Assembly (NCBI GenBank): GCA_027604005.1
Contig: JADGJT010000058.1
Coordinates: 17,932-81,931, forward strand
Origin: Dinochytrium kinnereticum
Taxonomy: Eukaryota > Chytridiomycota > Chytridiomycetes > Chytridiales > Chytridiaceae
Reading direction: 5' to 3'
DNA length: 64,000 bases
Shown: positions 27,441-38,006 of the stretch, piece after piece
How the letters are laid out: every line of letters starts with the position of its first letter
Numbering within the stretch: position 1 is the first letter of the stretch
Program-made: the position numbers and the translations under genes
Notes under the pieces: generated by a model
What the model was told of the DNA's origin: nothing
The model's input: the letters and a program-made list of their open reading frames with translations, nothing else
The model's database searches: none

Positions 27441-27736
27441 GAGGGTCCCCCTTCAATGCCCCATATTAAGTACCTTATGGATATATCCCCCCACCTTTTT
27501 CACACCTTCCTTTTTATCTAATCTCCGAAATTTCCCTCGACCTTTACTTATTCCATTCAAGAAAAGAAACAAAGACGAAATACAACATATAGAACATTTT
27601 ATATTTTAACAATGCAGCAAAACAGCCGTTCATAACACTCGCAGAACGAATAGCGATGACAGTACATGAAGGGAAAACACAAGAACAGTACATTACACGA
27701 GAAGAGTCAAACAACAGAAAGGGCATAACCTCCATC

Positions 27737-29282
27737 TCAAACAAACGCGATCCAGCATAGCCCAGTAAACCAGAGCGCGAAAAGAATCTGAACAACGCTG
27801 GTCTTCGACTCTCTACCACCATCATATGACCAAGCCCCAGAGGAAGAGGTCTTATTGTTCAAAGGCCCTCCAGAGACATTCGTTGAAGAAGGTGAAGCCC
27901 CAGCGCTCCGAGTGGCCCTAAAGCCGCCAGACATAGTTGAAGGAAGGCGATGGGAAGTATTTCCGCCACTGCTGGGAAAATCGGGGATCGATGAGGTGGT
28001 ACTGCAAGACACAGAATCCCTAAGGTTCATGCTCGCCATAGCAGCGGATCGTTTTAACGCATCACAATCTAAAGAGTCGCTTCCCTCAACCACTAGACTT
28101 CCGCCAACCTTAGGGCTTGACGCGGGAAGAGCAAACGTTTGCAAAGATCCTGGAAGAGAAATGTTGATGGAGCCACCCACACTCGTAAGCGATGGAACAA
28201 AGTCATCCGCCGAAAGATTTGAAAGAGACGGACTATCTGACAACGCGATGTTACCAGAGACGGTTGAGAGGGCCGGGAGACGCATTTGGGAAAGGTTGAG
28301 GTTCGATCGAACCGTCACAGATTTCCCAACGTCAGTCAGTTTAGGAAACTCCAGGCTCGTCATGTTTGGTGATCCTTCCGTAACCTCTAAGTTCCCTGCA
28401 ACGGAGGTCAACATGTTCATCGACACTCCCGACACCCAATTCAATATCATATCTCCGTTGACCTTTTCCAGTTTGTCCGCTTCAACTAGTGACCCGCCTC
28501 CTGCTTGCTCACGCCGCGATGACGAGCGACCGTTCAATGCCACTTTCATATTTCCTAAGACTTGGGTAAGGCTCGGCAGGGAAAGATCTTGAAGGTTCGG
28601 ATTTGAGGTAATGTCGATTGTTCCAGATTGAGAGAATGCGAGACCTGTGAGCGATGGGCCGGTGACACCTGTATCCACAACAGTAAAAGAGGAACCAGTT
28701 GAGTTCAATCCTGCAGGGAAGGAGATGCTCTGGAGCCGGGGTGCAGTGCTAAAAAGAGGAAAATGTATTAGCGATATGCAGAAAGACAATACTCGCGGCA
28801 TACTGAAGAAACTCACTTTATACCAAACCCTTCCACTCTCGTCAACTTCCCAACATTCAGATCCTCCAAAGCCAGCAAGTTTTTCATCTGGAACATTCCG
28901 TCCACGCGCTCTAAGTTCGGCAGCGAAAAGGTACGGAGCACACCCTCCCATCCACCCACAGTCTCTCTTATTTCTCCGTCACTACTAAGTGGTGGTGCAG
29001 CGATATCAGAAAGAACCGATAGGCCCGATGCACCGATGTGACGAAGGGAAGGCAGCTTGATAGTTTCTTTCATCCCAGTGGCATCTTTGATAACGAGTCC
29101 ATCCAAACTCTCGCAGTCTTGGATTTGCTGGAGGTCGTATGGAGATTGAATCGTGACTATTCCCGATGGGCAAGCGGACGCGATGGCAGAAGCTGGAAAT
29201 TGATAAGCATATAAATTGATGAATGAAAGCAACCTGAACAGCTTGCAAAGACCAAAGCAAGCAAACACTGAATGAGGGCCAT
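27737..29282 (-). CDS. Ecm33/Sps2-like GPI-anchored cell wall protein
   Basis: Cell-surface protein with receptor L-domain repeats, as in fungal Ecm33, which helps build the wall. The start at 29282 gives a signal peptide, MALIQCLLALVFASCS, interrupted by a 41-nt intron and continued ASAIASACPSG. Next come VTIQSPYDLQQIQDCESLDG and repeated leucine-rich turns such as LPSLRHIG, LPNLERVDG, PSLTGLAFS, LSLPSLTQVLGNM, FPKLTDVGKS and LPALSTVSGNIAL. A Ser/Gly/Asn-rich stalk follows (from about 27990). The C-terminus is hydrophobic, VVQILFALWFTGLCWIAFV, preceded by small residues, fitting a GPI attachment signal. A second intron (about 28815-28750) splits the Asn codon in GINTAPRL. The ATG at 29319 would lack a signal peptide, so 29282 was chosen. 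Confidence 0.85.
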
Positions 29283-29741
29283 ATCTTTGCGTGAATAAAG
29301 ATAGTCTCTTGCATCGCATCTTCGAGGCAATCTACCATCCTTTTATTTTTATCGGGGGGGTGGCTGCGCCGAGAAAAGCATCACTGTAGCCACAAGCTTT
29401 GATCACATCCATCATCCCATCTTGTTACTCGACGGCAAATAAACTCTGACAACTTCGAAACTTGCTGGAGATTCGCGCCTGATTTTCGTGGTTGGGATCA
29501 CCATATGATGTGCATGTGCAATCGGTTTCCAATATCTTCTGGTTGGATTGGAGGTGTAAAGGATCACTGCTGCATTGAAAGCCACGGGGGGAATAAGCTA
29601 CCAGCAGTTTCATCAGCACGGGTGGACTACCCGCTCTGCTCGTCGCCATAGCTAATCTCAGGCGGAAAAGCTGTGACGAGCATTAGCACATAGCTCAATC
29701 ACCCAGCCTGGTTCTAGCCAGTCATCAAGCGAATATTGAAT
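29283..29741. other. shared promoter region, Ecm33-like (minus) and SHIPPO protein (plus)
   Basis: 460 bp between divergent starts. Short ORFs only; a G-run at 29355 and no clear TATA element. Nothing else seen. Confidence 0.5.
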
Positions 29742-32197
29742 ATGCCCAAAACACCACCCGTACTCCCAGAAGCACCTGGTTCCCGTCGTGGCCGAAATGG
29801 CGAGGGAGGCGACGACCAGCTCGATATCTTTGGCGAAGCCAGCAAACCGTCTACAGGAGATAAGCAACAATATGCTGGCTCGAGAACAGCCCGTGCATCT
29901 ATTAAGTCGGAAGTAGGTCCTCTTACCCGAAAGTCTACGGCTGGTGTAGCCCCAACACCTCGACCAGTCTCACAAGGGGTAGACGCGTCGGCCTCAGGGT
30001 CTAAAATAGAAATGGATAACAGCCGGTCGGATTCAGCGAATTCTCATAGTAGGAAGGTGGTTGGTGATGGGGCTATGACTCAAATGACAAATAGAAACGT
30101 TGTTTCACCGTTGCGAGAGGGAGAGATGAAGTCCGTGAGAGCAAGGAAGTCTCTTGCTTTGGGTGTGACTTTCCGGTCTCCCATGGGAGACTATTTGGCT
30201 CCAGAGGGGCAGCCTCTCTCTAGTTTGGGTAATTGTTTGTTCCTCTGATCATCCTTCCCTTATGTGTTTTTCATGATGCTAAAAACTCTTGCATTCAGCA
30301 AATCCTTCACCCGGCCCACTGGATTACGACCCCAAGCTACCGGTGTCTGGATTTCAGTACTCTATCCTCGGCAAACATCCACCTCTAAAGCTTGACAACA
30401 CGGGCCCAGGACCGAGTAAATATAACATCCGACCGGTCGCCGTTACTTTTAATGAGAACCCTCATTGGTCACTGGGCGTCAAACTAAAGGACAGTTCGAA
30501 AGGTAACAGAAGTATCTATGAACGTAGAATCTCTGACACAATTATCAGGCAAGAACCAAACACCCGGGCCATTTGCCTACCAAAACGACCACGGCACTTT
30601 TGGGACGGATGGCTACGCTTACACCATTTCTGGGCGTTTTCCTACCTCCAGTAAGTATATGAAAATAGTCTCCTACTTTGTTGCTAAACTATCATAAACT
30701 TAATTATGTGTATTCGCTTTCTCCACCCTTTTCTGATTAAAAAGTACCTGAGGCCCCCGGACCCGACCGATATTTCCCGAATCCGTCATCCCACCCTTTA
30801 GCAGGGGCATCTCCAAAGTGGTCTTTTGGGCTCAAGCCGAAGACGTTTGGTAAGGCCCCCTTATTTTTGCCTTTCTTTTATTGAGATACATAATTAGGCG
30901 AGCCTTCTCCTGGACCGCAAGATTATGACGTTCCTTGGGTGGTCCCGAGTTCGTCAGAAGCTCCTTCCTACACTATGCGGCCTCGCGTAGGGGCAGAGGT
31001 TTTTACGAATAAGGAGGATCGTAAGTTGTAGTTTCGTCAGGAATATTTAATGACCTTATCGGGCGACTGATCGATCAGAGCATCGACCCGGGTTTAATGA
31101 ATATAATCCAAAGCTACAATGGTCAGAAAAGGCCGCGTCTTTGAAGGGATGGTACAAGGAAAGTAAAGGTGAATAATCACTACTCACAGGCATTACTAAA
31201 TGAGTTATTTATAGCTATGAAAACTCCGGGCCCGGCCAATTATATAATGCCGAATGCTCTTTTCAGCGGACCTCAATACTCGTTAACAGCGCGGGCCTTG
31301 CCATACGAAGGTGAAGATACTTTGAATCCCAAGTGCATTCTTTTTTTAACCTTTCTACGTTATTGACTCAAAAGAGGAGGATTATTATGTGCCCCCGCCT
31401 GGTCCAGCTGACTACAATCCTGACGCATGCCCAACGCTTGCTAAGTCCCCACATCACTCACTGGGCGCTCGGTGGAAGGAGTGTCCTCGTAAGGCTTTGA
31501 AACAAAGTGTTTTTTTTGACTGTTCATGATTAGCGAAATGGGCGGGTGTTCCAGGTCCAGGGGCGTATCAGCCAAAGGACAGACAGATTAGGGGAAATGA
31601 TGGGCCAAAAATAACACTGAAAGGACGTCATAGCAGCAAAATAGGTGATGCGGACTAAATTCACTCATGCTCATCCCTTCTGCAGGAAGTACTCCAGGAC
31701 CAGCAGATTACAATACCAGTGCCGTTCCTACAACATCTATATGCGCTGAGCAGTTAGCCAGGATAGACAAAAAGAAAGAAGGAACGAGTAAGTTTTACTA
31801 TTTCATTGCAAATCACTTTCTGGACTCTTTTCGGGTCCTGCATACTATTCTAATATTTACAAAACAAAGTGGATAAGGAGAAACAGACAACGGAAGAAAG
31901 CCCAGGACCAGCCGATTATAACTTGGCTCCTATGGCAACGACGAAGACAGCGGGCCCCAAGTATTCCTTAGCCGCACGCATTGCGAGAAAACTACGTAAG
32001 TATGCACTCCCACAAGCGAAAGGAGATTCAACCCTCTCAATGCATACTAAAAAAACTAAATAGCGGATCCCACTCCCGGACCGAACGCGTACGGTGCTCG
32101 AGCCAAACTGGATGGACCTAGGATCACAATGAAGAGCAGGATGAGTCCATTCGTTATGGTGTTCCCAAGCAACCGAGTTGACACTCTTCGTGCTTAG
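29742..32197 (+). CDS. SHIPPO-repeat (ODF3/CIMAP-like) flagellar protein
   Basis: Protein of the outer dense fibre 3/SHIPPO family, found on ciliary and flagellar microtubules. After a Ser-rich N-terminus (MPKTPPVLPEAPGSRRGRNG), about ten exons each carry one or two Pro-Gly-Pro-x-x-Tyr repeats: SPGPLDYDPKLP, GPGPSKYNIRPV, APGPDRYFPNPS, SPGPQDYDVPW, TPGPANYIMPN, PPGPADYNPD, VPGPGAYQPKD, TPGPADYNTS, SPGPADYNLAP and TPGPNAYGARA. Most repeats are followed by a beta-like half such as SLGARWKE or SLAARIARK. The final residues FPSNRVDTLRA precede TAG. The exon-per-repeat layout suggests growth by internal exon duplication. Together with CEP164 it marks a flagellated life stage. Small junction errors are possible because introns are only 45-60 nt. 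Confidence 0.88.
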
Positions 32198-32237
32198 AAG
32201 AGTTTTCTAGATCGCTAGGTCAACAGTCATCCATAAC

Positions 32238-32812
32238 TTAGTAGCAGCACCAGCAGTCAAAGGGGCAATCCGGGGTGTCTGCAAATTCGGTTAAATATGA
32301 AGCTTAATAAAAATGTATACTCACCACCTTCCCCTTGACCAATTTTTAAATCTTTCACGTCAAACACCGGCAACCCATCATCTGTGAGTTCTGAAAAGGA
32401 TCAAATTTTGTCAAGAATGCAGCCACTCACTTGAGCTTTTGAGGCCACGGCTATCCGCAAAGCCATCATCGTCCTTAGCCTTTGTTTTCTGCGCCTTACT
32501 CTTTGCGAGAGCGTCTGCCTCCGAAAACATCACCGTTTCGACTTTTGGTTTTAAGGATGGCTTTGCTTGAGATTTAGATGAGATCGCATTCTCAACCTCT
32601 GGGGCAGGCTTTAATTGCTGCTTTTGTTGACCTTTCTTTTGGAAGATTGAGTCGATTTCCGATTTTGACGAAGACGTCGCTGGGTTTGGGGTGGCGGCAG
32701 GGGATGATGCGGATGCGGAAGCACGGGAAGATGGCTTTCCTGCGGATGCATGCTTTGAGTACGGTGTTGCAGACTTTGCATGGGGTTGAATCAACCCTTT
32801 CTTTTCTTTCAT
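32238..32812 (-). CDS. DUF1764-family protein
   Basis: Small conserved eukaryotic protein of unknown function. The main exon (32812 to about 32429) is Ser/Ala/Lys-rich with SEIDSIFQKKGQQK and then DDDGFADSRGLKSSS, the start of the DUF1764 core. Two 40-55 nt introns follow. The last exons read KLTDDGLPVFDVKDLKIGQG then DTPDCPFDCWCCY, the cysteine-rich signature that ends the family. An in-frame ATG at 32914 would add 34 residues; 32812 was chosen because MKEKKGLIQPHAKSATP starts the region of family-like composition, but this is uncertain. The divergent CNG channel gene starts about 270 bp away. Confidence 0.85.
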
Positions 32813-33080
32813 GGTTGCGATATCCTTGGGTTCCTTTTTTTTGCCAATATTAATAGCATTCAAAGAAGAGTGTAACACTGACAATCTGTAGATCAGTAGC
32901 AAATTGTCAGGCATAACCCATTCTTCTTTCTAGTCCTTGCTGTCTCTTAAGATTGGGAAGTTCAGCGACCAAACCTTCTGCATCAGCAGAACATTCAACG
33001 TAGTAACGACACACCTCAGCAAACGAGCTGTGGTGGTTGAGAGAGAGCGCCTGTAGTCTACAGAGAGGGCTGCTATCGTC

Positions 33081-35217
33081 ATGGAGAAATCGGGGAAAGG
33101 CGATGGTGCTCTGCTACCAACCAGCATCGCTGATAGCTGGGTTGACCGCCTCACCAAGTTCTATCTCATACCTGAGGGTCCATTCCTGGCAAACTGGGAA
33201 AGATTTATGGTTTTGCTGACGGTCATCAGCTGTGTTCTTATCTCGTTTATGGCCGCTTTTAAACACTTTACTGAGGCAGCCTGGTCGGTCAGCTACATAA
33301 TCGACCTCTTTCATTTAATCGACATATACATCAAGTTTCACGTGGCCTACCTTCAAAATGGTTTCTGGGTTGTGTTTCCAAAGGAAATGGCCGTTCACTA
33401 CCTGCATTCGATGGAGTTTAAGCTTGATATCATGTTCAGTCTTCCCGTTGACATAATCGCACTCGGTTGGGCAGGAACAGGCTGGAAAAACTTCATGTAC
33501 ATAGTTTGCCTTACAAGACTTTTCAAGATTCTCAGGGCTGCGAGACTGCTCATTTTCTTTCGTCGCCAGGAGCGAAAACTGCATGCTTCTTCAGCAGTTC
33601 AGATCATCAAGTTTGCGGCTTACCTGATCACGTTGACGCATAGCATAGCATGCATATGGTTTGCTATTGCGTGCCCTGGTGGAGAGGCCCAGAACTGTGA
33701 GACACCTTCTTGGGCCAGGTACCGTGGACTTGTAGGAGATAGCGGATATCGAGTTCCTCTAGGAAGTTTGTATGTCGAGGCTGTGTATTGGACAGGTTAG
33801 ATACTGCGACCTGATCCCAGTTTTTACTAAATCGCCTTTAAAAAATATATGTAGTTACAACGATGACCACCACTGGCTACGGTGATATCACTCCTCAAAA
33901 TGATAGCGAAAGAATCTTTGCGTTCATAACCCAAACGGCTGGAATATTCTTCTACAACTACGTGACTGGTTAGTTCATCCTGTCATTGCCATCTTCTCAC
34001 AATTTTGATAGGTACTATCGCATCTGCCCTTTCCAACATGGACAGTCGACGTGTCTCCTATCAGCAGAAGATGGACGCTGTCCGTCAATACATGGGTGAT
34101 CGTGATATGGATTCTGATATGCAAGAGAGAGTGTTGGACTATTACGACTATATGTGGGAAAGAAACAAAGGTATCGATGTAAAAAATCTTTTTGAAGACA
34201 TGCCGAGCACATTCCGAAGTGAAGTGGGATTGAGTCTCAATAATGCCATAATCGAAAAGGTTTTTACTTGCATGTAGCTTTCTTGTCCTAACCATTTAAA
34301 AAGGCCAATATCTTCCAAGGCACTTCGATTGGTTTCAGAAGAATGATCGCAATTGCTATGAAGCTATACTTGTTCACTGCAGATGAGTACGTCGTCCACA
34401 GGGGTGACCTCGGTCTGGAAATGTACTTTATTACACAAGGCAGGATTGATATTTACTCGACAGACGATGTGAACCGGCCGACAGCGTCTTTGGTTGAAGG
34501 AGCTCATTTTGGTAAGAAGATAACAGGAAAGATAGATATCTGAATCCTCTTATCTTAAAAAAAGGCGAGTTCCAAATCATCCTCGGATTCCGCCATGAAT
34601 ACTCTGCAAGGGCGGTTTGCAATACCGATATATATGTGCTTTTCAAAGACGATCTTCAGACTGCTTTTGAGGCATACCCGCAAGACAAGGAGCTTGTCAT
34701 TAACGCCACCCGTGAAAGATATGCACAGGCGGTCTCTGCCAGAAAGTCTCGCAATATATCTAGTGCCCCCAATTTAGAGAAGGCATTTGGAGGACATCCC
34801 GACGGTGAAGCCCAGGCGAATTCAGAGTTTGACCCACCTAATACCGGCGGCGGAACTATCGCATTTAAAAGTCGCAAGGAGAGCGGGACGTCTAACTTCA
34901 TGCGCGACAAGTTCCCCACATCAAGCAGTACCACCGATATAAAGTCCAAAGGATCAAAAGATTATCTGGCTGAACAAAAGAAAAAAGGACACAAGTCAAT
35001 GCCGCCCACCTCGTCTTTCGGCAAGAGTAATCCTCGTGGAGTCCTGAGCCCACCACAATCGACAAGTTTTGGCCCACTAGAGACATCGACAGAGGAAGAT
35101 ATCATCGCGACATCGAATCCTCAAAATGAATCAGAGGATACAAGAGGGAAGCCTTCGCTTCAGAAAAACGCCTCGGGGGCCGTGCTCGATGCTGAGGAGG
35201 GCAAATTCGATAGCTAG
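33081..35217 (+). CDS. cyclic-nucleotide-gated K+ channel (CNG/EAG type)
   Basis: Six-transmembrane channel of the cyclic-nucleotide-gated family. S1 is near residues 35-55 (FMVLLTVISCVLISFMAAF), with S2 and S3 following. S4 carries spaced Arg/Lys (LTRLFKILRAARLLIFFRRQ). S5 is IKFAAYLITLTHSIACIWF. A pore helix leads to the selectivity filter TMTTTGYGDI, the K+ type, and then S6. A C-linker follows (RRVSYQQKMDAVRQYM, LDYYDYMWERNKG). The cyclic-nucleotide-binding domain contains DEYVVHRGDLGLEMYFITQG, and the phosphate-binding cassette is AHFGEFQIILGFRHEYSAR. The tail is disordered. The GYG filter plus CNBD resembles the cGMP-gated K+ channel described in Blastocladiella zoospores, acting downstream of a rhodopsin-guanylyl cyclase; that link is inferred here. 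Six or more exons. Confidence 0.93.
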
Positions 35218-35598
35218 GATCTGCCACTGTGTAATTGTTGTATAGCTTTGGGTTCTGTCACATATGTCCGCCAACCTCCTCCCTTCTGAATGGACTGCGA
35301 GAGAAAAACATCTGAAAGATGCGAACTACATTTTCCCATTTATTATCGAGTTTTTGATTCAAATCAGTTAATTATTCCTTCAATACATATAGAAATCGTA
35401 AAGTAAAAAGGGATTAGAATTTTGCAGTTCTTAATTAATAGGGGATTGCAACCTGGTGCCGTCGATAATTAATTATAAACGTCGATATTAGTACCATCCG
35501 ATGGCTCTTTGTGACCTGTGGAAACCTCCAGCAACCATGCTTTTGAACACTGTGTTGATGTTTGCAAATTGTGTAACTTCGCTTGAAGAAGAATAGAG
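35218..35598. other. intergenic, AT-rich
   Basis: 3' flank of the channel gene and promoter of the reductase. TTAATTAATA-like tracts; nothing else recognised. Confidence 0.5.
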
Positions 35599-36665
35599 AT
35601 GGAGAGTCCACGCCGATTGTATATCGTCACGGGAGCATCGCGAGGCTTTGGAAGAGCCATTGTTATTGCATTGGCCAAATCCGATATCGTTCGCAAACAC
35701 CATACAGACATTTTGCTGCTTGGGCGGAATGCAGCAGGATTAATGGAGACATCCAGACTTGTACGGCAATGTCAGCAGGCAAGAGCCCATCATGTATTCA
35801 ATGGGATGACTCTGAGCAGGATACTGGGAAAAGCTTAATGCTTCAATCCGCTGACATCGACTTTGGAGCATTGAATCTGGAACTGCAATGCGAAGACATT
35901 CTGACATCCTTCATCCGCCCCCCATCCACATACGAATGTGCTACTTTGATAAATAATGCTGGATCTCTCGGTGCATTGACAAGGACCCGTAACATTACTG
36001 CATCCATGATTCGATCAGCCTTTGAGGTCAATGTCGTTGCACCTTTCGTTCTTACTAGTGGGTTCCTGAACAAGTTCGCCGATGTTTGCAAGTCGATTTC
36101 AGTCATCAACATTTCCTCCCTAGCAGCGTAAGTATTCTGTAATGCCTTAAATTATGATTACTTTTCTCGTCCTCATATGACTATTATTACCCTTTCAATT
36201 CACAATAACTCTACTTTGCCTTTGCACATAGTATTGAACCGTTCGATTGTTGGTCATTATATTCTGCAGGAAAGGCAGCACGCGAGATATTTCATAGAAA
36301 TGTTGCCCTCGAAGAATTACTCATACAGCAAGAGGCAAACGACTCTCCTACTGGGCCGGAAAGTCCAGTTCAACCTCGCGTCCGGGTACTAAACTATGCG
36401 CCCGGCCCTCTGAATACTGATATGCAGCAGAACATCCGCGATGAAATGCCAGACGTTGCCTTAAGAGCAATGTAAGTTCATTGTCCTTTGCCTCGCTAAT
36501 GTATTATTCTTCGGTAGTTATGTCAAAATGCATGAGGAGGGAAAGCTTGTGGATCCTAATGATTCAGCAAGAATTCTTGTTCAACTGATGGAGACTGGAA
36601 ACTTCGAGAATGGTGCACATATTGATTATTTTGACGTATTAGACCCCACTCCTGTTGGAAAATAA
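35599..36665 (+). CDS. SPR: sepiapterin reductase (short-chain dehydrogenase)
   Basis: NADPH-dependent reductase that performs the last step of tetrahydrobiopterin synthesis. The N-terminal nucleotide motif is YIVTGASRGFGRAIVIAL, followed by LLGRNAAGL. A short intron (donor inside 35758-35800, acceptor just before CAGGATACTGG) restores the frame into the next exon. Then come INNAGSLGAL, INISSLAAIEPF and the catalytic YSAGKAAREIFHR. The segment VRVLNYAPGPLNTDMQQNIR strongly distinguishes sepiapterin reductase from other members. The C-terminus has GKLVDPNDSARILVQLM and NGAHIDYFDVLDPTPVGK. The donor of intron 1 has two options (56 or 23 nt introns); the longer is likelier. Length of about 270 residues is normal. 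Whether biopterin is made in this organism cannot be seen from here. Confidence 0.9.
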
Positions 36666-36784
36666 GCAACCCTGAAGCCATAAAAAAAGCCATTTTCAGC
36701 CCTATTTTAAAAAACAACTATTATCAGAAGATTAGCCAAATTCGTAATTAAAAAAGAAATTGAAATCGAATTTGTGTTGGTAAG

Positions 36785-38006
36785 ATGGGTAGAAAAAAAA
36801 AGGTCCCCGACCCGACCGATCCTCGATATCCAAACCAAACACCATTCCGGATATCCGAAAGATCATTTAAGAGGAAACCTATACCGGATGAACTCATGCA
36901 GACGGTGGTTAGCTCAATGAATCCAATTGCGATGGAAGAAATTGAGCTGCCAGGCATAGCATCCCAACTTTGCCATTCCCCCAACAACCAGACGATTCGA
37001 GCATTCACTTTCAAGAACCACCCTGGCCTTGTTTACATACCTAATCCATTCACGAACTCTGCTCAGGTGGATATAATCACACACTGTTTAAGAGACTGGG
37101 CCAGGCATCCTAACGTCACAAATCTGGACACGCATTACTTCTTGCCCAGCGAAGGGCTGTGGAATGCCCATGAAAAGCAACAGCGGGATTTTAAAAGAGG
37201 AATAGCTGACACAGCTATTTTGGAGAGACGAATTAATACTGAAGAAAACGGAGGCTTGTATGAGGAGACACAGCAATATCCGCCTCAAAACAAGACTCCA
37301 TCCAACGTATCCATCGACATAGATCCCCCTACCTCTCCAACCCCAAATTTAGTGCCTGTCAAAGTCTCGGACGGTGTTCGCAAACTAAGATGGGCTTCCA
37401 TCGGACTGCAATATCACTGGGCCACTAAGGAGTACCACACAAGCCGTAATGCCCCCATCCCACCTTTAATTGCGGAGCTCTCCACAGCCATTGTCAAGTG
37501 CGTGGAGAAAATTACTGGATACCCTGCTGAACTTTACGATCCAGAGGCTGGGATTATCAACTTCTATCAGCTCGGTGATAGCTTAACAGCACATCAAGAT
37601 AGAAGCGAAATCAACAAGAACGCCCCGCTTGTGTCTTTGAGGTAGACATTCTTTTCTCTTATTTGTCTAATCTCGTCCGCAGTCTTGGGAACTCCTGTAT
37701 TTTTCTCTTTGGAACAGAGAGTCGGGAAGAAGATGTTCCCACACCAGTTCTGCTTCAGAGTGGAGACATTGTCATCATGTCTGGCGCTTCAAGGCAATGC
37801 TTCCATGGTACGCGCCAATACATTCCTTCTTGTCTAATGTGTTCATAGGAGTCCCTCGTATTCTTTCAGATACGACCCCACAATTCCTAACAGAATTGTC
37901 ATCCGACCCAGACCTTGAGCATGTGGTTAAATTCATGTCCTCAACGCGTCTCAATATCAATGTCCGGCAGGTGTATGAACCTAAAGGAGATCTTAGAAAC
38001 CCATGA
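36785..38006 (+). CDS. ALKBH1: AlkB homologue 1 (Fe(II)/2-oxoglutarate dioxygenase)
   Basis: Nucleic-acid demethylase of the AlkB family; ALKBH1 orthologues act on tRNA 1-methyladenosine and related marks. Three exons. The N-terminus, MGRKKKVPDPTDPRYPNQTP, is basic and lacks a presequence. RKLRWASIGLQYHWATKEY and INFYQLGDSLTAHQDRSE follow, the latter with the iron ligands His and Asp of HxD. The distal His is in QCFHGVPRI, and the 2-oxoglutarate-binding Arg pair is in TRLNINVRQV near the end. Introns at about 37645-37681 and 37809-37848 have clear GT-AG ends. The stop TGA (38004-38006) overlaps the ATG of the downstream kinase by the sequence ATGA, so this gene and the next share four bases. 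Confidence 0.93.
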
